A stretch of DNA of 7,631 nucleotides from Acidimicrobiaceae bacterium (GCA_003164275.1 PLSY01000182.1:1-7631); one strand, 5' to 3'. Shown: positions 1 through 6,028, counted from the first letter of the stretch. Made by a program: numbers and translations. The notes: generated by a model from the letters alone, not told the origin.

Positions 1-454
1 TGGTGACGTCGAAGTAGACGGCGCCGCCCGATTGATAGGCCCGCCCCGAATCGAGCACCGAACCGATGAGCGTGAGGATCTCGGCGATGGCCGAAGTGGC
101 CCGTGGCTCCGACCAGGCAGGGATCAGACCCAGGGCGGCCATGTCCGAATCGAACCGGGCGATCTCTTCGGCCGCCAGGTCGAGATAGTGCACTCCGAGC
201 TCGCGGGCCTTGCGCAGGATGTCGTCGTCCACGTCGGTGACGTTGCGGACGCACCGTGTCTCGTGGCCGAGGTCGCGAAGGCGCCGCTGAAGGATGTCGA
301 AGGTCAAATAGACCTGAGCGTGGCCGAGGTGAGCCGAGTCATAGGGAGTGATCCCACAGGAGTACAACGTGACCAGCGGTCCCGCCTCGATCGGGGCCAC
401 GGCTCGTCGGGCCGTGTCATAGAGCTTCACCGTCTGTTGCGACCCATCGGGCAC
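1..454 (-). CDS. MshC/CysS-like cysteine ligase, N-terminal part (runs off left edge)
   Basis: Class I aminoacyl-ligase fold related to cysteinyl-tRNA synthetase; such enzymes activate cysteine with ATP in the cytoplasm. The 151 visible residues contain CGITPYDSAHLGHA (33-46), which combines the presumed zinc-binding Cys33 with the HIGH-type signature HLGH (42-45), then FD (52-53), RNVTDVDDDIL (70-80) and VYFDV near the cut end. The GITPYD wording is typical of MshC, which joins cysteine to glucosaminyl-inositol in mycothiol synthesis, whereas CysS usually has CGxTVYD. RNVTDVDD is compatible with either. I chose GTG at 454 because GGAG lies 9 nt upstream and the N-terminus then has the usual short lead into LYDT; GTG at 430 is an alternative. 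The gene starts 20 nt after the npdG-like stop, suggesting one transcript. The KMSKS loop and C-terminal domain, which would separate MshC from CysS, lie outside the window. The family is certain, the subfamily is not. Confidence 0.85.
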   Translation of the reverse strand, partial: MPDGSQQTVKLYDTARRAVAPIEAGPLVTLYSCGITPYDSAHLGHAQVYLTFDILQRRLRDLGHETRCVRNVTDVDDDILRKARELGVHYLDLAAEEIARFDSDMAALGLIPAWSEPRATSAIAEILTLIGSVLDSGRAYQSGGAVYFDVT

Positions 455-474
455 TGGCTCCGTCTCCGTTTCCG

Positions 475-1134
475 TCAGCGGTCGCCAAAGCCGGTCAGTT
501 GCACAGAAGCATGCACCTTGTTGCGGATGTTGATGGTGATAAGGGTGGCAGTAAGGGCCTCCATCGGAGCGGCTTGGGCCAAGCTTCCGGCATTGATTGC
601 CCGGAGCCCGCCGATCCGGTCAACCATGGCCATGGTCACAGCCGTCGCCTCGGCGTGGTCCGAACACACCATGACGTCGGCGGCGAGAGTGGCATTCAGC
701 TTCTCCATCTCCGAAGCCGGGAGGTGGTGGAAGGAGGCCGAGACCAGTGAGTCCGGCAGTGCGGCTTGGATGGAGGCGGCAACTGACCCACGCGGCGGGA
801 CGAGGGAGATGAACTCTCGGCCCTCTTTGAGGAGGGCGATGCCCATCGAGACGACCACCTTGCCGACCAGTGCGGATGCCAGTGGCTTGACTGTGGCGAT
901 GGCACTGTCCCAAGGAGTGCCGACGACCACTGCCTCACATGCGGCGGTTTCCTCGTTGGAGGCCCCGGTGATGGCCAAGTGATAGTTGGGCCACTCCTCG
1001 ACCAGGGAGTGGGCGATGGTGTCGGCGCGCTCAGCGTCTCTCGAGCCGATGACCACCACGTCCCCGGCCGCGGCCAAGCGGACAGCTAGGCCCCGGCCTG
1101 CTGGCCCTGTTCCTCCCAGAATTCCTATTTGCAT
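475..1134 (-). CDS. npdG: F420H2:NADP+ oxidoreductase (NpdG/Fno family)
   Basis: Predicted cytoplasmic enzyme of 219 residues that moves hydride between reduced coenzyme F420 and NADP+. It begins with a Rossmann glycine motif, GILGGTGPAGRG (4-15), followed by strand 2 ending in IGSRD (29-33), where Ser31 and Arg32 suit the NADP 2'-phosphate. Further family landmarks are VVVGTPWDS (69-77), GKVVVSMG (91-98), SASFHHLPA (132-140), DVMVCSD (153-159), GGLRAINAG (175-183) and the C-terminal INIRNKVH (201-208). Length matches the family (about 210-230). I chose ATG at 1134 because the nucleotide-binding strand starts immediately (MQIGILGG) and AAGGG lies 8 nt upstream; an in-frame ATG at 1161 would add nine uncharacteristic residues. 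It is first in a minus-strand pair with the MshC-like ligase, divergent from fabI. Its presence implies an F420-using host. The assignment rests on recognised motifs only. Confidence 0.9.
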   Translation of the reverse strand: MQIGILGGTGPAGRGLAVRLAAAGDVVVIGSRDAERADTIAHSLVEEWPNYHLAITGASNEETAACEAVVVGTPWDSAIATVKPLASALVGKVVVSMGIALLKEGREFISLVPPRGSVAASIQAALPDSLVSASFHHLPASEMEKLNATLAADVMVCSDHAEATAVTMAMVDRIGGLRAINAGSLAQAAPMEALTATLITINIRNKVHASVQLTGFGDR

Positions 1135-1145
1135 GGCCCCCACCC

Positions 1146-1157
1146 TTGCACATGCAA
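1146..1157. promoter_or_regulatory. Palindrome TTGCA-CA-TGCAA beside the npdG start
   Basis: Two perfect 5-bp arms are separated by 2 bp, 12-23 nt upstream of the npdG start codon and touching its AAGGG ribosome-binding site. The position suits an operator or a translational block for the minus-strand pair. The arms are short enough that chance is possible. Confidence 0.3.
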
Positions 1158-1199
1158 CCATTCCTGAGAGACGAATCGCTGACCCAACAAGGTCCGCAA

Positions 1200-1223
1200 G
1201 ACCACGGACTTCAGTCCTGGGTC
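1200..1223. other. Imperfect hairpin in the npdG upstream region
   Basis: GACC-AC-GGACT pairs with AGTCC-TG-GGTC (9 of 11 pairs, two central mismatches) around a 2-base centre. Neighbouring bases allow competing stems: GGTC/GACC (1191-1194 with 1200-1203) and GTCCG/CGGAC (1192-1196 with 1205-1209). There is no T-run, so it is not a standard terminator on either strand. If npdG is transcribed from upstream, these bases would lie in its leader. Confidence 0.35.
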
Positions 1224-1424
1224 AGGGGTCTTTCAGCTGCCGGTGACGCAGCCGTGCGAATGGTTGTCTCACCTCCCGCTCGACAGATACGACGCTCTAC
1301 CCGGCCGAACACACCATCACCTGGTGCCCGAAACGACCAGAGCTGCGTTTTGGCCAGCGCGGCGGCCAAGATGGCCCACCGCTGCCGGTTCTGCCCCGAC
1401 TCCCCGCAAGAGCCGATGCTGGAG

Positions 1425-1502
1425 CGTCACTGCGTCACTGCGTCACTGCGTCACTGCGTCACTGCGTCACTGCGTCACTGCGTCACTGCGTCACTGCGTC
1501 AC
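1425..1502. repeat. Octanucleotide tandem array, (CGTCACTG)x9.75
   Basis: Nine perfect head-to-tail copies of CGTCACTG occupy 1425-1496, followed by CGTCAC at 1497-1502, where the pattern breaks into AG. No copy carries a mismatch, which implies recent expansion or ongoing slippage. Eight is not a multiple of three, so the array encodes the same octapeptide cycle (RHCVTASL) in all three plus-strand frames, while the minus strand meets TGA in every frame within 24 nt. It lies 83-160 nt upstream of the fabI start, in no convincing gene. Copy-number change would move the distance between upstream elements and the fabI promoter by 8 bp per unit, under one helical turn. Confidence 0.98.
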
Positions 1503-1509
1503 AGCCCGC

Positions 1510-1528
1510 TCGCGAACGGCATTCGCGA
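1510..1528. promoter_or_regulatory. Perfect inverted repeat TCGCGAA-N5-TTCGCGA upstream of fabI
   Basis: Two perfect 7-bp arms flank a 5-bp centre (CGGCA). The element starts 7 bp after the end of the octanucleotide array and ends 56 bp before the fabI start. A 19-bp dyad of this size is typical of operators for dimeric regulators, and its place at roughly -55 to -75 relative to the start codon suits control of fabI. The regulator is unknown. As RNA it would form a 7-bp stem, so a structural role is also possible. Confidence 0.5.
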
Positions 1529-1569
1529 CCGGGAATCCCATGACGTCAGTCGTCGTAAAGACGCCAAGG

Positions 1570-1575
1570 TAACCT
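1570..1575 (+). promoter_or_regulatory. Possible -10 element of a (near-)leaderless fabI promoter
   Basis: TAACCT fits the actinobacterial -10 pattern TANNNT and ends 9 nt before the fabI ATG, so transcription would begin about 1582, at or within a few bases of the start codon. No Shine-Dalgarno sequence lies at a useful distance (AAGG at 1566-1569 is 15 nt away). I see no convincing -35 hexamer. Leaderless mRNAs are common in actinobacteria; this is an inference. Confidence 0.35.
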
Positions 1576-1584
1576 GGCCCGCTC

Positions 1585-2373
1585 ATGGGACTCCTGCAGG
1601 GAAAACGTATCCTGATCACCGGGGTATTGACCGACGCGTCGCTGGCTTTCGCCGTGGCCCGCACCGCCCAGCAGGAGGGAGCCGAAGTGGTGCTGAGCGG
1701 CGCCGGACGGGGGCTCTCCCTCACCCGCCGGACGGCACGCAAGCTCCCGGCCGAGGCCGATGTGTTGGAGATCGACGTGACCCAGCCCGGCCAGTTGGAG
1801 TCGGCTGCGGCCACCTTGTCCGAGAAGTGGGACCGCATGGACGGGCTGCTCCACGCCATCGGCTACGCGCCTCCCGAGTGCCTGGGCGAGGACATGTTCC
1901 AGGCCGACTGGGACCAGGTCCAAGTGGCCCTCCACGTCTCGACCTACTCGCTGAAGGCACTGACCGAGGCCTTCCGTCCGCTCCTTGCCGCCGCCGGCGC
2001 CAACGGGGGGCCGGGAGCCTCGGTGGTAGGCCTCGATTTCGACGCCTCGGTGGCCTGGCCTGCCTATGCGTGGATGGGAGTATCCAAGGCGGCCCTCGAG
2101 TCCCTGTCGCGCTATTTGGCCCGCGATCTCGGTCCGGAGAACATCCGGGTCAACCTGGTGGCGGCCGGTCCGATCAAGACCATGGCGGCCAAGTCCATCC
2201 CGGGCTTCACCGGCTTCGAGGACACTTGGGCCGAACGCGCCCCTCTCGGTTGGGACGTATTCAACACCGACGTTGTGGCCCGCGCCTGCATGGCGTTGTT
2301 CTCCGACCTCCTTCCCATGACTACCGGGGAGATCATCCACGTGGATGGCGGCGTCCATGCTGTCGGGGCCTGA
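1585..2373 (+). CDS. fabI: Enoyl-[acyl-carrier-protein] reductase, FabI/InhA type
   Basis: Catalyses the last step of each fatty-acid elongation cycle, the NADH-dependent reduction of trans-2-enoyl-ACP, in the cytoplasm. The 262-residue protein is an atypical SDR. It opens with GLLQGKRILITGVLTDASLAF (2-22), matching the InhA/FabI N-terminus where the dinucleotide loop reads G(V/I)xTDxS. It continues with LEIDV (61-65), LHAIGYAP (89-96), GLDFDAS (149-155), the Tyr-x6-Lys catalytic pair (Tyr161, Lys168, with Met164 between), RVNLVAAGPIKT (188-199), RAPLGWD (218-224) and the end TTGEIIHVDGG (246-256). It resembles M. tuberculosis InhA more than E. coli FabI in PAYxWMxVxKxALES and in LGWD. Ala91 aligns with InhA Ser94. 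The ATG has no ribosome-binding site and may be leaderless. A hairpin follows 15 nt after the stop. The enzyme assignment is firm; elongation of unusually long chains, as InhA does, is not shown. Confidence 0.95.
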   Translation: MGLLQGKRILITGVLTDASLAFAVARTAQQEGAEVVLSGAGRGLSLTRRTARKLPAEADVLEIDVTQPGQLESAAATLSEKWDRMDGLLHAIGYAPPECLGEDMFQADWDQVQVALHVSTYSLKALTEAFRPLLAAAGANGGPGASVVGLDFDASVAWPAYAWMGVSKAALESLSRYLARDLGPENIRVNLVAAGPIKTMAAKSIPGFTGFEDTWAERAPLGWDVFNTDVVARACMALFSDLLPMTTGEIIHVDGGVHAVGA

Positions 2374-2387
2374 CTGAGCCCTCCGTC

Positions 2388-2412
2388 GACCGTCGGCCTT
2401 GACCCGACGGTC
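2388..2412 (+). terminator. Perfect 9-bp hairpin after fabI
   Basis: GACCGTCGG (2388-2396) pairs perfectly with CCGACGGTC (2404-2412) around a 7-nt loop, 15 nt beyond the fabI stop. The stem is GC-rich but no T-run follows, as is common for actinobacterial terminator-like hairpins. It may end or attenuate fabI transcription, or act as a 3' stabiliser. Its loop contains the start of the -35 hexamer of the next promoter. Confidence 0.55.
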
Positions 2413-2427
2413 CCGTGCCCCTACGTT
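2399..2427 (+). promoter_or_regulatory. Sigma70-like promoter for the SDR gene
   Basis: TTGACC (2399-2404, five of six consensus bases) and TACGTT (2422-2427, fits TANNNT) are separated by exactly 17 bp. The predicted start of transcription is near 2434, giving a leader of about 26 nt that contains the strong G-run ribosome-binding site of the SDR gene. The -35 hexamer begins in the loop of the preceding hairpin. This suggests the SDR and the following flavoprotein are transcribed apart from fabI. Confidence 0.5.
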
Positions 2428-2459
2428 CGCGCTGGCTCGTGAACCAAAGGGGGGGACCC

Positions 2460-3206
2460 GTGGGACGACTTGATGGTGCAGTAGCGGTGGTGACGGGCGC
2501 GGCCTCGGGCATCGGTGCGGCCTGCGTCGAACGCTTGGCTGCCGAGGGAGCGACCGTGGTCACGGTGGACATCGTCGGCCACGTCGATCACCTGGTCGAT
2601 GTTCGGGACGAACCGGCAGTGGCAGCGGTCTTCGACACCGCTGTCAGTACTTACGGCAAAGTGGACGTACTCGTGCACGCCGCCGGGATCGCCGGAGGCG
2701 GGCCGGTCCACCTTCTCGCAAGTGAGGATTGGGACCGGGTCATCGACGTCAACTTGAAGGGCACCTTCATCGTCGACAAGCACAGCTCCCGCGTCATGTT
2801 GGCTGGGGGCAAGGGCTCGATCATCAACATCGCCAGCATCGAGGGGATCGAAGGCACCGAAGGGGGAAGTGTCTACAACGCCTCGAAGGGAGGCGTCGTT
2901 ACCCTCACGAAGTGCATGGCCATCGACTACGGGCGCCGGGGCATCCGGGTGAACTGCATCTGCCCGGGCGGCATCGACACTCCCCTCCTGCGATCGGTCA
3001 CCGACGCCGACGGCATGGGGCTCTACCGCAACACCATGCGCGATGCTCATCTCCTCGGTCGCTTTGGACGCCCAGAGGAGATCGCCTCCGCCGCGGCCTT
3101 CCTCGCCTCAGAGGATGCTTCATTCATCACCGGCCACGCCCTGGTGGTCGATGGCGGTTTCACCGCCGGCCTTCGGGTCGGGGTACTCGACCAGCTGGGC
3201 ATGTGA
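2460..3206 (+). CDS. SDR-family oxidoreductase (classical, FabG-like)
   Basis: NAD(P)-dependent alcohol/ketone oxidoreductase of 248 residues, predicted cytoplasmic. It has the cofactor motif TGAASGIG (12-19), an Asp at the end of strand 2 (Asp37, VDIVG) favouring NAD(H), HAAG (73-76) in place of the usual NNAG, Asn98 in VNLKG, Ser126 in NIASIEG, and YNASK (139-143) with catalytic Tyr139 and Lys143. RVNCICPGGIDTPLL (163-177) and TGHALVVDGG (224-233) complete the fold. I chose GTG at 2460 because AAAGGGGGGG lies just upstream and the first residues (GRLDGAVAVVTGA) are the usual SDR start; GTG at 2415 would overlap the proposed promoter. It precedes the flavoprotein by 48 nt, probably in one operon. 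The substrate is not evident: a FabG role beside fabI is possible, but catabolic dehydrogenases with a next-door acyl-CoA dehydrogenase look alike. Confidence 0.92.
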   Translation: MGRLDGAVAVVTGAASGIGAACVERLAAEGATVVTVDIVGHVDHLVDVRDEPAVAAVFDTAVSTYGKVDVLVHAAGIAGGGPVHLLASEDWDRVIDVNLKGTFIVDKHSSRVMLAGGKGSIINIASIEGIEGTEGGSVYNASKGGVVTLTKCMAIDYGRRGIRVNCICPGGIDTPLLRSVTDADGMGLYRNTMRDAHLLGRFGRPEEIASAAAFLASEDASFITGHALVVDGGFTAGLRVGVLDQLGM

Positions 3207-3254
3207 GCAGGCCATGACCGCCGGACCCATCGACTCGCGCCTTGGAGGATCCAC

Positions 3255-4433
3255 ATGCCCGATGCACTGACCGTAGACGGCGTAGAGGCGGCCAGGACAC
3301 TCCGCGACCTCACGTCCGAGGAGGCAGCCCGCTCCGAGGAGGACCGGACGCTCAGCCCGGCAACAGTCGCCGCACTGTGGGAGACCGGCCTCATGCAGTG
3401 GAGCAATCCGGAGGCCGCCGGAGGCAGCGAGCCGAGCTTCGAGGAGATGATCGAGACCTGGATCGAGCTGGCCTTCCAAGACGGCTCACTCGGCTGGGTG
3501 GGGATCGCCAACTTCCCTTCGGCCTCGGCATGCGCCGCCTATCTCCCCGACGAGGGGTTCAACGAAGTGTTCACCCAGCACGAGAACCACGTCACAGCCG
3601 GAGGTCAGTTCTTCCCGAACGGTCTCGGGGCATCCGTCGACGGCGGTTACCGTCTGACCGGGGCATGGAACTTCGGCTCGGGGACCGGACACGCCGAGTA
3701 CGTGTGCGCAGGCTTCATCCCGACCATCGACGGTGAGATGGTGACCGGCGACGACGGCATCCCCCCGCTGTTGGTGGCGGTCATCCCGAGAGAGGAGATC
3801 GTCTTCACCGACGGCTGGCACGTGATGGGCCTGAAGGGAACCGGCTCGTTCGACTACAACGTCAGCGAGCTCTTCGTGCCCGAGAGCCGGACCTTCGAGC
3901 TCTTCAGCCAAGTCCCCCTGCGCGGCAAGTCAGCGGCATTTTCAATGGGACTGATACCTGTCACCGCGGCCGGCCACGCGTCGTGGGCGCTCGGGGTGTC
4001 AAAGAGCATGATCCACGATGTCACCGAACTGGCCAAGTCAAAGGTGCGCATGGGCGACGAAGCCTCGTTGGCCCATCGCAGCAGCTTCCAGCGGGACCTC
4101 TCCCACCACACGGCCATGTGGAAGGCAGCCCGCCTCCTCGTCATCACCACGTTCAGCGACGTGGAGCAGGCCGTTGCCCGAGGCGAGGAGCTGACGCCGA
4201 CCATGCGAGCCGACCTGCGGGTGGCGGCCACCTATGCCACCGACGCCAGTCGGGAGATCGTCCAGTGGGCGCACCTGGCCGCCGGGACGGCGGCCATCCG
4301 CGAGGGCAGCCGCCTGGAGCGGGCCTTCCGTGACATGTACACAGGGACCCAGCACGTCTTCATCGGAGAAAAGACCTACATCGACGCAGCCCAGATCTGG
4401 TTGGGCCTCACCGGCGACCAGTTCGGCCTCTGA
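3255..4433 (+). CDS. Acyl-CoA dehydrogenase-fold flavoprotein (dehydrogenase or monooxygenase)
   Basis: A 392-residue flavoprotein of the acyl-CoA dehydrogenase superfamily. The helical N-terminus (about 10-105) has SEEAARSEEDRTLS and DGSLGWVG. The middle beta domain carries LTGAWNFGSG (134-143) and DGWHVMGLKGTGSFDYNVSE (186-205). The C-terminal helical domain ends with FRDMYTGTQHVFIGEKTY (358-375). The W-FGSG and WHV-GL-GTGS wording is shared with the branch containing flavin-dependent hydroxylases such as HsaA and DszC, while the DxxTxTQH-like tail is closer to ordinary dehydrogenases. I therefore leave the reaction open: oxidation of a CoA thioester, or oxygen insertion using flavin reduced by a separate reductase. 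No reductase gene is visible. GGAGG 6 nt before the ATG fixes the start. It probably shares a transcript with the SDR gene, suggesting consecutive steps on one substrate, and is convergent with the aldehyde dehydrogenase 46 nt away. Confidence 0.88.
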   Translation: MPDALTVDGVEAARTLRDLTSEEAARSEEDRTLSPATVAALWETGLMQWSNPEAAGGSEPSFEEMIETWIELAFQDGSLGWVGIANFPSASACAAYLPDEGFNEVFTQHENHVTAGGQFFPNGLGASVDGGYRLTGAWNFGSGTGHAEYVCAGFIPTIDGEMVTGDDGIPPLLVAVIPREEIVFTDGWHVMGLKGTGSFDYNVSELFVPESRTFELFSQVPLRGKSAAFSMGLIPVTAAGHASWALGVSKSMIHDVTELAKSKVRMGDEASLAHRSSFQRDLSHHTAMWKAARLLVITTFSDVEQAVARGEELTPTMRADLRVAATYATDASREIVQWAHLAAGTAAIREGSRLERAFRDMYTGTQHVFIGEKTYIDAAQIWLGLTGDQFGL

Positions 4434-4479
4434 GCCGCCGCCAAACCACTACTGCTCGCCCACCGTCACGCCGGAGGCA

Positions 4480-5913
4480 TCAAAGCTGCATGGACTTGAC
4501 CTCGAGGAACTCCTCGAGGCCGAAGGCTCCGAACTCGCGCCCGTTCCCCGACTGCTTGTAGCCGCCGAACGGGGCCGACGGGTTGAATCCCCCACCGTTC
4601 ACCTCGACTTGTCCGGTCCGCAGCCGGCGGGCAACCGACTCGGCGCGGCCTTGGTCACTTGACCACACGCCGCCGGCCAGGCCGTAGTCGGTGTCGTTGG
4701 CAATGTCGACGGCCTCGTCCTCGGTGTCGTAGGGGATGATCACGAGCACAGGACCGAAGATCTCCTCGCGGGCGATGGTCATGTCCCGGGTGACCGATGA
4801 GAACACGGTTGGGTGGACGAAATAGCCCTGGTTCAGCCCGTCAGGCGCGCTCGCTCCCCCGGTCAGGAGGTCCGCTCCCTCACCGACCCCCTTGTCGATG
4901 TACGTGCGCACGCGGTCACGCTGTGTCGCCGACACCAACGGCCCAAGGCGGGTGCCGGCATCGAAGGGGTCCCCGGGGGTGAAGGTGATGGCGGCCGCGG
5001 TGGCCAGCTGCTCCACTTCAGCCAGCCGCTCGCGGGGCACCAGCATCCTGGTCAGGGCGCTGCATGTCTGCCCCGAGTTGAGGAAGCACTTGGAGACGCC
5101 GTCAGGAACCGCTTTGGCGAAGTCGGCGTCGTCGAGCAGCACGTTGGCCGACTTGCCCCCGAGTTCGAGGGCCACGCGCTTGATGGTGGTCGATGCCACC
5201 TCCGACACCCGTCGTCCGGCCAGGGTCGAACCGGTGAACGAGACCATGTCGACACCCTGGTGACCGGCCAATGCCTCGCCGACGACCGGGCCGAACCCGG
5301 TGACCAGGTTGAACACCCCTGCCGGCAGGCCGACCTCTTCGAAGATCTCGGCCAGGACGAAGGCATTCAGGGGCGCCACCTCGCTCGGCTTCAACACCAC
5401 CGTGCACCCCGCCGCCAACGCAGGGGCGACTTTGGCGGCGATCTGGTGGAGCGGGTAGTTCCATGGGGTGATGGCCCCGACCACCCCGATCGGCTCTCGC
5501 ACGATGAGCGAGTTCCCGACCCTGCGCTCGAATTCGAAGCCCGACACCACCTGCTCCATGGAGCCGAACGAGGCCATCGGCAGCCCGACCTGAATCCTCT
5601 TCGAAAGCGTCAACGGCATGCCCACCTCATGGGAGATCAGCTCGCCGAGAGCGTCCATTCGGGCCCCGAGCGCTCCGGCTACGGCCGTCAGCAGCTCCAC
5701 CCGCTCCTTCACCGGTCTGGCCGACCAGGACGGGAAGGCCGCTTGTGCTGCGGCCACCGCCCTGTCGATGTCCTGGGTAGTGCCTTCGGGCACCCTGCCC
5801 ATCACCGCCTCGCTGGTGGAGTCGATCACGTCGATGGATCCGGTCCCATCCGAGGGCACCCACGCTCCCCCGATGAAGAGCTTGTCTCGGACGATTGTGG
5901 TCGTGGTCTCCAT
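4480..5913 (-). CDS. NAD-type aldehyde dehydrogenase
   Basis: Oxidises an aldehyde to its carboxylic acid in the cytoplasm; 477 residues, normal for the family. Visible landmarks are FIGGAWV (13-19), TPWNYP (149-154) with Asn152 of the oxyanion site, KPSE (175-178) whose Glu favours NAD+ over NADP+, FTGST (226-230), LELGGKSAN (250-258 region) with general base Glu250, NSGQTC (279-284) with nucleophile Cys284, EIFGPV (384-389), and the C-terminal [13 protein letters not shown] (448-460). All catalytic residues are present. I chose ATG at 5913 because AGGGGA stands about 7 nt upstream and the protein then begins as its relatives do; the in-frame ATG at 6006 adds 31 unlike residues and lies in the control region. 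It is divergent from the tetR-like gene across an AT-rich region with repeats, the usual setting for repression by that regulator. The aldehyde cannot be identified from sequence. Confidence 0.95.
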   Translation of the reverse strand: METTTTIVRDKLFIGGAWVPSDGTGSIDVIDSTSEAVMGRVPEGTTQDIDRAVAAAQAAFPSWSARPVKERVELLTAVAGALGARMDALGELISHEVGMPLTLSKRIQVGLPMASFGSMEQVVSGFEFERRVGNSLIVREPIGVVGAITPWNYPLHQIAAKVAPALAAGCTVVLKPSEVAPLNAFVLAEIFEEVGLPAGVFNLVTGFGPVVGEALAGHQGVDMVSFTGSTLAGRRVSEVASTTIKRVALELGGKSANVLLDDADFAKAVPDGVSKCFLNSGQTCSALTRMLVPRERLAEVEQLATAAAITFTPGDPFDAGTRLGPLVSATQRDRVRTYIDKGVGEGADLLTGGASAPDGLNQGYFVHPTVFSSVTRDMTIAREEIFGPVLVIIPYDTEDEAVDIANDTDYGLAGGVWSSDQGRAESVARRLRTGQVEVNGGGFNPSAPFGGYKQSGNGREFGAFGLEEFLEVKSMQL

Positions 5914-5999
5914 GGTGTTTCCCCTTGTGCTCGGACGACCAGCCCACTGTAGGTCCCAACTCTTGTGGCGCGAGCCTTCTCCGACCGCCAACTGGGCAA

Positions 6000-6028
6000 T
6001 CGACATTAGATACCAACTCCTATATTGT
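6000..6028 (+). promoter_or_regulatory. Possible promoter for the tetR-like gene
   Basis: TCGACA (6000-6005, five of six -35 bases) and TATTGT (6023-6028, four of six -10 bases) are 17 bp apart, predicting a start near 6035 and a leader of about 45 nt. An alternative -10, TATATT at 6021, has a better match but only a 15-bp spacer. Both overlap the repeat/palindrome element, so a bound repressor would block transcription. Confidence 0.35.

Larger units (their letters stand above)
1135..1584. other. Non-coding divergent region between npdG and fabI
   Basis: I find no credible gene in these 450 bases. The open frames across it owe much of their length to the octanucleotide array, which has no stop in any plus-strand frame, and their translations resemble no protein family. 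The region holds, from left to right: a palindrome beside the npdG start (1146-1157), overlapping hairpins (1191-1223), an isolated inverted copy of the array unit (1243-1251), about 170 bases with nothing I can name, the array itself (1425-1502), a 19-bp inverted repeat (1510-1528), a TGACGTCA palindrome (1541-1548) and a -10-like hexamer (1570-1575) just before fabI. It should contain the promoters of both flanking genes. Confidence 0.8.

Noticed and set aside
32..982. 316-codon plus-strand open frame
   Set aside because: It is antisense to the npdG-like and MshC-like genes, whose family motifs are clear; its own translation matches no family.
1425..1502. Array considered as a CRISPR array
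   Set aside because: The copies are 8 bp with no spacers, so it is a simple tandem repeat.
1541..1548. TGACGTCA palindrome before fabI as an operator
   Set aside because: An 8-bp palindrome is short, has no known bacterial regulator that I can name here, and shares CGTCA with the array; noted only as part of the intergenic region.
1546..2358. 270-codon minus-strand frame antisense to fabI
   Set aside because: High-GC shadow of a gene with intact catalytic motifs; the translation is rich in Gly, Arg and His without family features.
1146..2402. 418-codon plus-strand open frame crossing the octanucleotide array into fabI
   Set aside because: The array is stop-free in all plus frames and the rest is an out-of-frame shadow of fabI; no ribosome-binding site or recognisable domain.
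3214..3270. 18-codon frame between the SDR and flavoprotein genes
   Set aside because: Overlaps the flavoprotein start and its GGAGG site, has no ribosome-binding site of its own, and no sign of coding.
4434..4479. Search for a bidirectional terminator between the convergent flavoprotein and ALDH genes
   Set aside because: No stable inverted repeat or T-run is visible in the 46 bases.
4813..5952. 379-codon plus-strand frame antisense to the aldehyde dehydrogenase
   Set aside because: The minus strand encodes all ALDH catalytic motifs; the antisense translation has none of its own.
5914..6006. N-terminal extension of the aldehyde dehydrogenase to ATG 6006
   Set aside because: The 31 extra residues do not resemble the family, lie in the control region, and ATG 5913 has a good ribosome-binding site.
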